DNA from: Bromus sterilis
Taxonomy: Eukaryota; Streptophyta; Magnoliopsida; Poales; Poaceae
Assembly: GCA_950022295.1 (NCBI GenBank)
Contig: OX465599.1
Coordinates: forward strand, 286,647,501 to 286,711,500
DNA length: 64,000 bases
Reading direction: 5' to 3'
Position numbers and translations under genes: made by a program. Of this stretch, positions 1-11,138 are shown one piece after another. Positions within the stretch are counted from its first letter, which is position 1. Each line of letters begins with the position of its first letter. The notes under the pieces are model-generated. The model was given only the letters and a program-made list of their open reading frames with translations. It had not been told where the DNA came from and did not search any database.

Positions 1-43
1 ATTTCCCTACTCGAGGACGAGCAGGAATTAAGCTTGGGGATGT
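1..43 (+). other. 3' end of Gypsy internal domain with polypurine tract (element X)
   Basis: The last 43 bases before the LTR end in a purine-rich tract, TTAAGCTTGGGGATGT (28-43), directly abutting an LTR that starts TGATACG. The same tract, reverse-complemented, abuts the LTR start of minus-strand elements at 20096, 27735, 38795 and 43761, so it is the polypurine tract that primes plus-strand DNA synthesis. The rest of element X lies left of the window. Confidence 0.8.
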
Positions 44-1107
44 TGATACGTCCCAAACGTATCTATAATTTCTGCTTGCTCCATGCATGTTTTGTGTGAC
101 TTTGCCATGTTTTGCTTGAACTTTCATACACTTTTGAGCATATTTGGACTAACCTATTAACTCAGTGCATCCAGTTGACAGTTCCTGTTTTCTGCTGTTT
201 TTGTATTTCAGGTTTTCCGGCCATTAAAAGTGCTCCAAAAATTCCGGAATTTTTTTATAAAAAATTAGCGTCCCGGAAGCCTCCGGAATCACCAAGGGAG
301 GAAGGGAGGTCCACCACAGGGACTCCAGAAGGTCCCTGGCACGGCCCCACCCTAGGCCGCGCCGGGCACCCTCCTGCCTGTCCTGTGGCCCCTCTCAGTG
401 CCCCCTTTGGCCTATATTTACCCCCTGTGGCCCCTCCTGGCTTGTAACCGCAGTTGCAATGATTGTTTACTTTACGCAAAGTGCTTTTTAATGCGGTTGT
501 CTGTTGCTTTGGGTTTACACTTTGGGTGGGGCTCGCAACTTAATACCAGCGAGGTGTTCTGGATAGGCATCTCAAGGTGGATGATTAGTAGTAGATGCAG
601 TTGGATTTCAGTCTACTTATTTTAGCGTATCTCCCATGCTTTTGAGCCTCGTCCTTTCTTTGTAGCATAGTTAGCATTGCGGTGCGTTTTTAATCCAGTC
701 AATTGCCCAGCTGTAATTTGTTTACCTCGCATAGCTGTTTTATCGTCTTTTGGGAGAGAGACATCACTAGTGAACATCACGGGACCCCGGTCCATATTCT
801 CATCACTGTTTACACGCTCTTTTATTTTCTGCTTTTACTTTCTAGTTGCTATTATCATTATCATTATTATGTGTTGCGTTGATCCTTTGTGAACAACAAG
901 GCCAGAGAGATTGACAACCTCTCTGTACTCGTTGGGAAGCAAAGTTAATTGTGTCGTGTGCAGGTCCACGTCAATTGCGCCGTTGACACCTACCTATCAT
1001 CTCCGGAGTCCTACTGGAGACAAACCTTAGTTTCTTCACCGAGGGAAATTTGCCGCTACACTACATCTCACCTTCCACTTGGGGTAACCAACGAGGAGAG
1101 AGTATCA
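44..1107 (+). mobile_element. 3' LTR of Gypsy element X, plus strand
   Basis: The LTR starts TGATACGTCCCAAACGTATC (44) after a polypurine tract and ends GAGAGAGTATCA (1107), giving TG...CA termini. Reverse-complement matches to it recur through the window, for example at 31561-33148 and 52282-53959. The sequence after 1107 (TTCACCGAGGGAAATTTGCC) repeats the LTR's own interior at about 1036, so X inserted into another LTR of its own family, with TTCAC as the likely target site. At 1064 bp it is shorter than the roughly 1.6 kb copies further right. The family resembles Triticeae Athila-like Gypsy elements. The exact family name is not claimed. Confidence 0.8.
413..420 (+). promoter_or_regulatory. 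TATA-like box in LTR X
   Basis: TATATTTA lies in a C-rich context (GGCCTATATTTACCCCC) about 370 bp into the LTR, just before the region conserved in all copies. The same GCCTATATTTA context occurs in LTR Z (7182-7190), and a TATATA version is in the 5' LTR of element D. The position fits the U3/R promoter of the LTR. This is inferred from position and motif only. Confidence 0.4.
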
Positions 1108-1137
1108 TTCACCGAGGGAAATTTGCCGCTACGCTAC
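1108..1137 (+). mobile_element. LTR Y fragment, left of the CACTA insertion
   Basis: These 30 bases match the interior of LTR X near 1036-1066. They are the host LTR into which X inserted. The LTR resumes at 6762 after the CACTA element, with TAC duplicated on both sides (1135-1137 and 6762-6764). Confidence 0.7.
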
Positions 1138-1159
1138 CACTACTAGGAAAAGGAATTAT

Positions 1160-1350
1160 AGTGGCGTCCTTTGAAATGCGCCACTAAGGACAAGCCACTA
1201 ATAAGGCCTTAATAGTGGCGCATTTGAAATGCGCTACCCCTAAAACTCTTATGTGTGGCGCATTTCGAAATGAACCACCCCTAAGACTCTTATGGGTGGC
1301 GCGTTTCCATAAGAGTCTTAGGGGTGGCGCATTCTGAAAATGCGCACTAT
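1160..1350. repeat. Left subterminal repeat cluster of the CACTA element
   Basis: At least four partly palindromic units of the form GTGGCGCATTT..AAATGCGCCAC occur, at about 1162, 1214, 1256 and 1325. In CACTA elements such subterminal repeats are the transposase binding sites. Some units have mismatched arms, such as GAACCAC instead of GCGCCAC near 1270. Confidence 0.75.
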
Positions 1351-1431
1351 TAAAAAAGTTAAATTTTGAATTTTGAATCTGGATCTGGAAAACAATTTTT
1401 TAATTTTATTTTTATTATTTTTTTTAATTTT

Positions 1432-4400
1432 TGTCGGGACCCGGGGTTAGCGTATGCAAGTCCAGTTAAGACATAGTCATATGGAGAGCCGAGAACCGTA
1501 CCCACTTGTCTAAGCAGACAAGGCCAAGCACAGAACGTTCTCGGAGAGCATCGTACGTGAGGGGCATCCCATCCAGGCCGGATGATCAACTGAGATGGGC
1601 CCTCATCGTCCGCACACAAGTCTAATGATATGGGTGATGAGCTCCCATATTCAAAGACAAGTCGCCTCAACCATACTATCGACTATCTCATAACTCTTAC
1701 ATAGACTTACTCCAGCCCGATCACTTAGTCGGGGTCTAGGGAGGGCTCGATAATACCACAAAGTGTGCACGAGACGGAGTCTCGAACAATCGCGTCGCGA
1801 TGCCCCAAGATGCGCACATCTAAGGGCCACTTGGTGTATGAAAGACCGCCAGCCAGATCACAACTAAGGTCTCGAAAACCCATACAGAGTCATCCATGTT
1901 ATAAACATACACGCAGCACACATGCCTTGTATGAACAGCAGGTACCATTGCAATTCTCTACAAAGTATACATTTTTATTGATAACTCTTATAGAGTGCAC
2001 ACAGAGATCACAAACATGTGATCCAACATTACAACACAAGCGGAAACAAAGTATGTCTGAGTACAGACAAGTTTAACAAATGGATTAAGAAGCCTTATTT
2101 AAACACATGCCCTCCACGAGGGAACCAGTCTTCTGACTGGGACTATACTAGCTTGATCTTCAGTCGTCCAACTCGATGAAGAAGCCACCTTCGGGGTCAG
2201 TGGTTTCATCTAAAACATAGATTAAGCAAACGTGAGTACAAAGTCGTACTCAGCAAGACTTACATAGGAGCTATACTACTCATGCACATGTATCAAGGTA
2301 AAGGGAGGTGGGGTTCACTTGCAGAAATGCCAGCTTTGACTTGGCTAGTCCTGATCTACGAGTACCAGACTTTGAGGTAAGAAGCGTACACAAGTCCACT
2401 ACTTTCTCCAACCAATTACACCACTATGGTGCCTCCCTCGACTTCCCCACGAGAAAGCACGCCATAGCACTCACACTTATCTTGGTGTGTTTTAGAAGTA
2501 TCCAGTTCAAGTTATCTAATAATCAAGCTAAGCTTTCCAAGCAGTCCATAACCGCGGACGCGGCTATTCGAATAGTTTTGTTAACCCTGCAGGGGTGTAC
2601 CGCTACACACACATGATCATCATTTACCGCCTTTGATCTCGACACCATTGAAGGGGTGCCAGCGAGGATGCTCACCACAACTGTTACCTCATAGCCGATC
2701 TAGTCCGAGAAAGCCGCCTACTTGGGTTGGTTACCACTATCTTGAACCCGGCCGGTTTACCGAAGTGGACCCAAGTGATGTGTGCGTGGTGCATAAGCCG
2801 GTCTCGGGTGAGCCGTTCTCTCACTTAGCATCCAGGCCACAAGCCTACCAGAACTCCGAACTATTGCGACATCTGGACATCGAAAGGGATGAGTTAGTAA
2901 GCTGAGAGGGGTCAGTGAGCCCAATGTGTGGTTGTACTCTTCATCTTGGATCACCACACAAGAACTCGGACTTAGGGCGGTGTTCAACGAGACAACCCAC
3001 TGTGTACTCCTACACAGCCTCTCATCGTTCACCTTGTATTAGGGTCGATTCACCAACACTTTTCTACCATGATCATCATGATCACTACCATCCCGACTCA
3101 CATATCAGTATCATCATGGTATCACTCTAAGCATGCAATAAGCAGTAACAATTGCAGGGGCCACATGATATCAATCAACTCCTACATTTGCTAGGATTGT
3201 GGTTTTGCCTACTACTGTGACAAATGATAGGTCATCCAAAGGAATGGGTTCATCTATGCGGTAGAAACGCATCATGGTAATCATCCTAAACAATGCATAA
3301 GCGAGACATGAGAGGGAAGTGGGATTTTATCGACATGATCAATGGGGGTTTGCTTGCCTTTCTGACGAGGTTCTGGTTCGGGGTCTTCAACGAAGGGGGC
3401 AGCCTCCTGCTCCGGTTCCACCTCTACTCGACAAACAACAAACAAGGTAGCAAAGTAAATACAATGCACAATCACATGATGGAAGGTTGAACTTGATGTA
3501 TATGCTTTGATGTGTGGGGAAATTCCATTTAAATGGAGTATATTGCAATTTGAATTGCAAATTCAAACTCCAATTTGAATTCAAACTTAGTCAAGTTACA
3601 TGTGACATTGATTGATCAATTTGAATCATTTTGAAATGTGTATGATATGCCTCTGAAGTGTGGTTGAAAATTAGCATAATTCCATGGTCCAAGTTGCAAA
3701 ATCATTTGAATTGAATTTCAATAAATTCCAAATAAATCAAATGGCATATGCTACTGGTCCCATTTTAAAATCAACTCAAACATAGTTGAAAGTTGGATTT
3801 TTGGATAGCTTATTTTCTCCTGATCATTTTTCATATATTATTTGTCCAATTTGGAGTTATATGAATTTTCTATGAATTTCCGAAATTTGGGCTAATTTCT
3901 GGATTTTCTGGAATTCTTTAAATCATTTCAATTTCTGGAAAATTCAATTATGGCGTCAGCATGACTTCATGCTGGCGTCAGGGGGGGGCTGACGAGTGGG
4001 TCAAGGCTGTTAGTGGGGCTGGGTTAATCCCCGTTTGATTTAAACTAACAGGGGTTTAAGGGGTCCAGGGCCCCACCTGTCATCGGCTGTGGGGGGTCAT
4101 TAGGGGGTGATTAATGGAAAACACAACGGCGGTTAACCAGTGGCGACCACGGGGACGGCGGCGTCTCGCCGGAATCGGCTAGAGGCCACGGGAGAGGAAA
4201 CGGAGGGCATCGGCGTGCTCCTGGAGGTCGTCCGCGTCGAGAGGAAGCATCAGGGGGTCACGGGGAGGTCGGGAGCGACGACGGCGACGTGCTGGGCGGA
4301 AACAGAATGACGGCGAGGTTGGGGAAGAGGCTAGGGTGCACGGCTTGGGCTGATCTTGCGTGCATTCGAAAGCTGGAACGCCCGCGAGTCAAACGCGTGC

Positions 4401-5502
4401 ACTGGGGCGTCGCGAGGAGCACGAGGGCGAGCTCTAGCTCAACCATGGCGGCGAGGAGCTCGGTTCTCATGGAGGATTCGGCTAGAGAGGCTACGGGGTG
4501 CTAGGAGCTTGGGGGAAAAACTCAGAATCTCACCGCGGTTCGAACGGAAGTAACGGCAAGCTCGGGGAGGCTTCAATGGCGGCAAATCGACGACGGCGGG
4601 CTCGCGGGTCCGGCGAGAGGTTGAAGACGATGGCGTCGGCTCGGGGAGGAATTAGGGATCCAGCTTCTGCGTGAAGACGAAGTCGATGACGAGGAGCACG
4701 GTGGACTTGCCGGCTTGAGCTCTAGGGCACGGTGGCCACGTCGTCCACGGCGGTGCGCTCCGGTGAAGCTTCGGGTGACGACGAATTCGAGCGTAGGAGG
4801 AGGGGGTAGAAGCTCTGGAGGGGGGAAACGGACGTGGCGTGTTCCAGGGAGTCTCCAGGCGCGAGAAGAAGGCACGGGGAGGCCTGGAAGGTGCTCGGCG
4901 GCGACGTGGTGTCCACGGCTGGCTCGGTGGCATTCCACCGAGCAGCTTGGAGGCGCGGGGCGGGGAAGAAGACCCTGCTCCTCCTGGTGGGCCGGCTGGG
5001 CTGGGTGGGCTACTCTCGCCTGGGCGCCAGGTAAGCTTTTCTTCTTCTTTTTCTGTTTTTCTTTTCTGACATTTGTTTTGGCTAGCAAAAAAAATACTTA
5101 GCCATTTTCTAAAATGCTGAAACTTTTTATATGGCCTCATAATAATATAGACTAGCCACTTATAAAGTTTGGCACTTTTTAAAATTCAAATAATTTGAAT
5201 CTTAACTCAATTAGGGGTTTTTAATTAATTCCAAGGCACTGTTTGAATATTTGAAAAATCTATGAGCATGGGATGGGTCCCACATCACTTGATATTTGAT
5301 CACACTCATTTATAAGACTTTTCAAAAATCTAACATGAATTTTTGGAGAAGATTTTTATCTGGCCTTTTGAATTAATTCATCTGGGGGGTTCCTTCTCCC
5401 ATTTTGCTTTTGAATTTGATTTCAAAGATTTCTTTTGAAAATTTAACATGATGCAAGAGTACTGGCTAACCCTAGCACATTACCTAACAGAGGGTTCTGA
5501 CA
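1432..5502 (-). mobile_element. Solo LTR, about 4.1 kb, inside the CACTA element
   Basis: The insertion starts TGTCGGGACC and ends GGTTCTGACA, so it has TG...CA ends with inverted termini TGTCRGRACC. It is flanked by ATTTT on both sides (1427-1431, 5503-5507), a 5-bp duplication typical of LTR retrotransposons. There is no PBS, polypurine tract or polyprotein frame, which suggests a solo LTR. Blocks such as TCTGAGTACAGACA (about 2057) also occur in the 55316-59798 insertion, so the two belong to related families. Reverse-strand sequence near 2240 resembles the transcribed part of long Gypsy LTRs, suggesting minus orientation. A GC-rich block at 4100-5035 contains open frames on both strands that I regard as chance. 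Confidence 0.7.
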
Positions 5503-5977
5503 ATTTTTTCTTAATCTCAAGTTAGTATGCTTAATGCCCGGTCACTATGCTTAATCTCAGGTCAAACTAACCTCCATGGTCAAACTTCCCCGAGGGTCAC
5601 CCATCCTAGCACTACTCCAAACCCAGCACGATTTACTTCTCGGTTCTATTCAACTCCCACTCCAGCTCACCTAGCAGGCACTTGTTGATATATCTATCAT
5701 ATAAATCCTATTGAACCATGTTGATGTCTAGGACCTTGTTTATGTTCATGGGTGTGCTAAAATTTTCTATATTTTTTTGAAACTTTCTCGATGGGACCAT
5801 TAACATATTTTGAACTTTTTAAAAAAAATTTGAAAATAAAATTTTTATTTTTTTTAATGTTACTAGCTAAAATTTTCAAATTTTTTTGAAACTTCCCGGT
5901 CGGTCCTCTAGCCTATTTTGAATTTTAAAAAAATAAAAAAATATTTTTTAAAAAAATCAATTCTTTTTTTCTGTTAC
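5503..5977. other. CACTA interior, no coding signal
   Basis: This is the residual interior between the solo LTR and the right subterminal repeats. It is AT-rich, with long T and A tracts after 5770. I see no gene. Confidence 0.5.
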
Positions 5978-6730
5978 TAGTGGCGCATTTTGTATGAAAT
6001 GCGCCACTACTAAGTTAAAAAAATTCAATTTTTTTCTCTTTTTTTTGGCCTCCAGATCTTCAAACGCCCGTAACTTTTTTTCTGTTAGGTTTTTGAGGAT
6101 TCTAAGAATGTTCAACGGGTGAAAACTCATTGAATTTGGGTATAACTTTTCGACTAGATGATTTTTCATATAAAAAACTTTTTCATCGGAGGTCGTATGC
6201 AAAAGTTAAGCCCGTTTTACAAAATTCTTGAGAGATTTTGGGAAAAAAAGTCGAAATTCATATTTGTAAATTTTCCTAACAACTAGACCACATATCATAT
6301 GGGAAACTTATTTTCTTTTATTTCTTTGACATTTCTATCATTTTCTTTTATTTTTTTTCAAATTGAAAAGGCGGTCCACAGGGGGGGTGTATTTGGGAAT
6401 TTTCCCGCACAGTTTTTTCTTAGTAGTGGCGCATATGCAAGATGCGCTACCCCTAAGAGCTTATGGGTGGCGCATCTGGAAATGCGATGCGCCACCCATA
6501 AGCTCTTAGGGGTGGCGCATTTCCAAAATGCGCCACCTATAAGGTTCTTAGGGGTGCCGCATTTCTCCAAATGCGCCACTAATAAGGTTCTTAGGGCTGG
6601 CCCACTCTTAGGGGTGGCGAATTTTGGAAAATGCGCCACCTATAAGAGCTTATGGGTGGCGCATTTTTTACCAGTGTGCCACCCCTTACAACATAGTGGC
6701 GCTTTACATATAAAATGCGCCACTAATAAG
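5978..6730. repeat. Right subterminal repeat cluster of the CACTA element
   Basis: Many units built from GTGGCGCAT and ATGCGCCAC occur, at about 5981-6006, 6424-6450, 6468-6500, 6512-6536, 6558-6580, 6616-6642 and 6655-6722. Several pair into long imperfect palindromes. The cluster is denser and longer than at the left end. Between 6010 and 6400 lies AT-rich filler without a gene. Confidence 0.75.
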
Positions 6731-6761
6731 GTTTCCATGTATAGCTATTTCTCTAGTAGTG

Positions 6762-6825
6762 TACATCTCAACCTTCCACTTGGGGTAACCAACAAGGGGC
6801 GAGAGTTATCTTCCTCACCGTATCA
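6762..6825 (+). mobile_element. LTR Y fragment, right of the CACTA insertion (LTR 3' end)
   Basis: The sequence continues LTR Y after the duplicated TAC. It matches the 3' end of LTR X (CTTCCACTTGGGGTAACCAA) and ends in TATCA at 6825. It is followed by three bases and then a new LTR start. Confidence 0.65.
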
Positions 6826-6828
6826 TGC

Positions 6829-8360
6829 TGATATGTCTCAAACATATCTATAATTTTTGCTTGTTCCATGCTCATTTTGTGTCAGTGCTACATTTTTTGC
6901 CATGCTTTTGAATCATTTATTGGACTAACCTACTAATATAGAGTCCAATGCCAGTTTCTGTCTATTTTGTCTTTGCAATGCAGAAAAGGTACAAAAATGA
7001 AGTTGCTCAAAAAATTCCCAAACAAATACCAAAAATCTTTTACATCAGAAGAGTCCTCCAGCCGGAGGACGAAGTCAAGGGGAGGCCCACAGCCCCCAGG
7101 CGCCCTCCTGGTGCGACCAGGGGGCCCGCGCCATGGAACCTCCTTGGTGATCTGGGCACCGCCTCGGACTCCCCCTTGGCCTATATTTATTCCCCCGATG
7201 CGAAACCCGAGATATTCAACTCCCTTTTCCAGAAGCGATTCCGATCTCCTCCGCCATCGAACCCTAGCTTCAGGGGTCACCAGGATTCTTCTTTGACACC
7301 CTTCCGGAGAGGGCCTTGGCCCCCGGCCGGGGTCATCTTCATCAACTCTTCTTCACCCCATGATGCTTCTTGAGTAGTTCCCCCTTGTACTACGGGTTCT
7401 TGGCTGTAGCTATGTGGTATCTTCTCCCCCTAGATCTTCAATACAAAGTTCTCATGAGCTTCCCTACATGACTGAGATCCATATGATGTAATTCGTGTTG
7501 TGTTTCTTGGGATCCGATGAATTGTTACATTGTTATTCAGTCCTGAGAAGTTTATGAATTATTGTTGCTACTTTTTTTTTGTTCTTAATGCTTATTACTA
7601 GTGCACGAGTAGCATGATTTCAGATCTGAGCACTTTATGGTTGCATGATTATAATTGTTGTTCCAGATCTTATCGACGGTTGTATGCACCTGTTATAGTC
7701 CGGAACCGGCAATCTCAATGGTGACAGCTTGGGACACCAAAGGGGATGGGCTATAATTTGAGGATTGCATGTGTTCATAGAGTGTTAATGCTTTGTTCCG
7801 GTGCTCTTTGACAGGAGCACCTTAATCTCCATAAGTTCCTTTCGGCCCCGTTTGTAGCGGGATGGTAGGACAAAAGATGTTGTACAAGTTCTTATTGCAA
7901 GCATGTACAACTACATATGAAACACATGCCTACATTTGGTTCTTAGACTAGGATGCTCTAGTTTGTTCTTTGGCTAGAGTTAGTGCAATTTTGTCAATTG
8001 CCCAACTGTAATTTGTGCACCCAACACTTGTTCTTTTTCTTTGAGAGTTACCACTAGTGAAACCTTGAACCCCGGTCCATCTTTCATCTTCATTGCCTTA
8101 GTTGTTACTATTGCTCTCTTTGCTGCTACTACTTTGTTACTACTTTGTGGTGTTGGTGATCGGGGAAGTCTTAAAGGCTACACCCGTCAACACACCACTG
8201 CTACTAAATATCTTGTCTAGTGCTTTTTCAGGTGTGATTGAATTGACAACTCAACTGCTAAGGCTTATAAGTATTCTTTGGCTCCCTTGTGTCCAATCAA
8301 TAAATTGGGTTATACCTACCCGCGAAGACTATTGCGATCCCCTACACTTGTGGGTTACCA
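6829..8360 (+). mobile_element. LTR Z, plus strand, related Gypsy subfamily
   Basis: The LTR starts TGATATGTCTCAAACATATC, a variant of the TGATACGTCC start, and ends CCCTACACTTGTGGGTTACCA at 8360. That end resembles a common Triticeae Gypsy LTR terminus ending in GTGGGTTATCA. A TATA-like box sits at 7182-7190. The first 450 bp resemble LTR X, but the remainder (7375-8360) differs, so this is a different subfamily. No clear 5-bp duplication flanks it (CATGC left, GACCT right), so it may be a recombinant or truncated remnant. Confidence 0.65.
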
Positions 8361-9509
8361 GACCTAGACACAAAAGCAAATAACTTTGCTCCCAACGAGT
8401 CAGAGAGGTTTTCAATCTCTTCGGTCTTCTTGTTTACAAAGGATCAAACACACGGTGTAAATAGTGATGGTAATTGCAACTGAAAGGTAATAAAGCAATA
8501 AATGATTGAGGTGTAAACAATGGTGGAAATATGAACCGGGGTCCCATGATGTTCACTAGTGATGTCTCTCTCCCAAAAGACGATAAATAGCTATGCTAGG
8601 TAAACAAATTACAGATGGGAAATTAACAGAATTATAAACGCACTGCAATGCTAATTATGCTACAAAGAAAGTTAGAGGCTCAAAAGTATGGGCAGTACGC
8701 CAAGACAAGTAGACAATAATTCAACTGCATCTACTCACTAATCATCCACCTTGAGATATCTATCCAGCATGACTCCCTGGTATTAAGTTGCAAGCCCCAC
8801 CCTAAGTGTAAACCCAAAGCAAAAGATAACTGCATTAACAAACTTTGCGTAAGGTAAACGATCCTTGCAACCGTGGTTACAAGCACCATTGTTTTCTCCC
8901 TGGTGGCAACAACACATCCTTGATCATGTAGGGAAGCTCACAAGGGCTAAGAATTGAATCACAATATTGGAGAGAAGACATCACATAGCTACTGATCATG
9001 GACCCATGGTCCAAGGGGGACTACTCACGGCACATCCAGGAAGCGCTCATGGTGGTGGAGAAGCTCACGATCTTGGAAGCGCGGCGCCGGGAAGAGGTCT
9101 TCTTTTGCTCCCGATCTTGGAAGCGCGGCGGCGGCGGAAGAGAGGTGAAAATCGCGATGCGTGGCTCCTCTCGAGGGTTTTTGTGACGGGGTGTAAATAT
9201 AGGCCGAAGGGGGCACCGGGGGTGGCCCCTCCCCCCACGCGCCATGCTGGCATGGCCTAGGGTCTTTCAGAAGATTGTGACGTGCTGATTTTTTATATAT
9301 TTTTGTTGGAATGTTTGGAGCTCTATAAATATGGGTAAAAACCTGCAATTCACATACATCAACAGACAGAAACTGGCACTGGGTGCACTGAGTTAGTAGG
9401 TTAGTCCAAATATGTGTAAAAAGGTATCAAAGCGTAGCAAAAAAAATAGCAATGTCACCCAAGAGAGCATGGAACAAGCAGAAATTATAGATACGTTTGG
9501 GACGTATCA
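8361..9509 (-). mobile_element. Truncated LTR W, minus strand
   Basis: The sequence begins within the LTR (GACCTAGACAC...CAAATAACTTTGC) and matches the interior of the LTR at 52282-53959 from about 52488 onward. It ends at GGGACGTATCA (9509), the reverse complement of the LTR start. The left part of the LTR is missing where Z abuts. The reading frames in it recur in every LTR copy and are not genes. No PPT follows on the right; a B3-like fragment does. Confidence 0.75.
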
Positions 9510-9624
9510 GGCACCATCACAGACAAAGGAAAATAAAGTCCTAAGTCTACTTGCGGGCATGCCTTGGGATCGGCTTGACATCTCTGATATCTTGCTCATA
9601 GCTGGAGTAGCTATCACCACCTCT

Positions 9625-10122
9625 TCAGCCTTGAAATCCTTCATCTAAGGATGAGTCGGAGGAGTCAGAGCTAGTGACGATCCTTTCTTTCTGGTTACTT
9701 GCAACAGGAGAGCGAGGAGAGTCGTCTTCTTCTTCTGAGCCGGCTTCACTAGTGCTCTCTGCGCAACATTCCAGACGGTCTCCATGAGCATTAAAAGGCC
9801 TCACCAACAGGGAATCCTTCCCATCAAATCTGCAACAGAAACAATCACCCCTGCGCAAATCGTACCAGCGGGCAAAGGTTTTCCATCCTTTTACCACGTA
9901 CATCGAGGCTTCCTCCTCAAACTCCTTTTCCACGCAGATGGGCCCAGATGGGCACCCATCGACACGCAAGAACAAGCTAGGGAGCTTGAGGTCTTACATG
10001 GCAATGTCAAAAGAAAGAGGAAGCTCGATGTGACGACGAATGCGGGAACTAATGTTTCCCACGAAATCGTGGTTGGAGATGCCGTCGTGGACGGAAGGAT
10101 CACGTGGATTGGCCATAGTATC
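9625..10122 (-). pseudogene. B3 DNA-binding domain-like gene fragment
   Basis: Reading the minus strand from about 10122, one frame runs through an N-terminal stretch (RIRRHIELPL), a stop TAA near 9994, then KLPSLFLRVDGC, VVKGWKTFARWYDL and RRGDCFCCRFDG. It ends with an acidic, serine-rich tail (EEEDDSP...SSDSSDSSLDE). The pattern of GW..F, a hydrophobic turn, LR.GD and F.FDG is the second half of a plant B3 domain, a DNA-binding fold used in transcription factors. The TAA interrupts what otherwise reads as one exon. The fragment sits between LTR W and LTR V, with no promoter or full gene visible. It could be a remnant of a broken gene or sequence carried here by an element. Domain identity is by eye. 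Confidence 0.5.
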
Positions 10123-11138
10123 TCCACGATCGGAGCGGCCACCACGACCACGACTGATGGAACTGAAGTAGTGCTCCTCGTTGGTTACCTCAAGTGGAAG
10201 GTAGAGATGTAGATAGCGACTAATTTACCTTACACGAGGACTATAAGGTTTGTCGAATCCAGGAGGACTCCAACGACGACAAGTAGGTCGTTCAGCAAGT
10301 GAGCCGTCGTTTACGATAATCACTTGCTTTACCTGGACCTGCACACATATACAAATAACTTTTCTCCCAACGAGTACAGAGGGGTTGTCAATCCCTCCGG
10401 CCTTGTCGTTTACAAAGGATCAAACGCATGGGATAATAATGATAGTGGTGATAATTGCAACTAAAGGTAAAATAGTAAATAAAGTGGAGGTGTAAACAAT
10501 GGTGGAAATATGGACCAGGGTCCCATGATGTTCACTAGTGATGTCTCTCTCTCAAAAGACGGTAAAACAGCTAAGCTGGGTGAACAAATTACAGTTGGGC
10601 AACTGACAGAATTATAAACGCACCGCAATGCTAATTATGCTACTGGAATGTAAGAGGCTCAAAAGTATGGGCAGTACGCCAAGACAAGTAGACCAAAATC
10701 CATCTTCATCTACTCACTAATCATCCACCCTGAGATATCTATCCAGAACATCTCGCTGGTATTAAGTTCTGAGTCCCACCCAAAGTGTAAGCTCAAAGCA
10801 ACATACAATTGCATCAACAATCTATGCGTAAGTTAAACAATCCTTGCAACCGCGGTTACAAGCACCGTTGTTTTCACCCTGGTCGCAACAACACATCCTC
10901 TAGCTCATGTTTTTGTCACTCAAGCTAGACATCGGGGGGCATGAACCCACAATCATGCATAACGCTCCCTCTTGGAGTTACCCTCTACTACTTGGCCAAA
11001 TCAATAAAAAGTAATGGAGAACATGCAATAATTACTCAGGAACAAAATATAAAAGGAAACCAAATACATAATCTCATAATCCATCGGATCCCAGCAAACA
11101 CAGCATAGCAACAATAGGAAAATTACATAGGTGCCTTG

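Larger units (their letters stand above)
1138..6761. mobile_element. Non-autonomous CACTA (En/Spm) transposon, Caspar-like
   Basis: The element starts CACTACTAGGAAAAGG (1138) and ends CTATTTCTCTAGTAGTG (6761), so the termini are inverted CACTACTAG. It is flanked by a 3-bp duplication, TAC (1135-1137, 6762-6764), as expected for CACTA elements. Both ends carry dense subterminal motifs of the form GTGGCGCAT...ATGCGCCAC. No transposase frame is visible. Most of the interior is a later solo LTR (1432-5502), leaving about 1.55 kb of CACTA sequence. The target is LTR Y: joining the flanks restores the sequence seen in LTR X. The segment at 5560-5700 resembles interior sequence of Caspar-type elements, which is a recollection rather than a computed match. 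Confidence 0.85.

Noticed and set aside
4258..5140. Long open frames on both strands (up to 171 codons)
   Set aside because: They overlap on both strands in a GC-rich block of a solo LTR, are rich in Arg, Pro and Ser, and show no domain. Low stop density from GC content explains them.
6299..6853. 184-codon plus-strand frame
   Set aside because: It is made of CACTA subterminal repeats and runs into LTR sequences; the repeated WVAHL-type residues are the palindromic DNA repeats translated.
6829..8365. Target-site duplication for LTR Z
   Set aside because: The flanks CATGC and GACCT do not match, so Z is reported without a TSD.
8967..9348. Frames of 62-107 codons on both strands
   Set aside because: They recur at the same place in every Gypsy LTR copy (for example 19534, 32612, 43189, 48651, 53388) and reflect the GC-rich part of the LTR.
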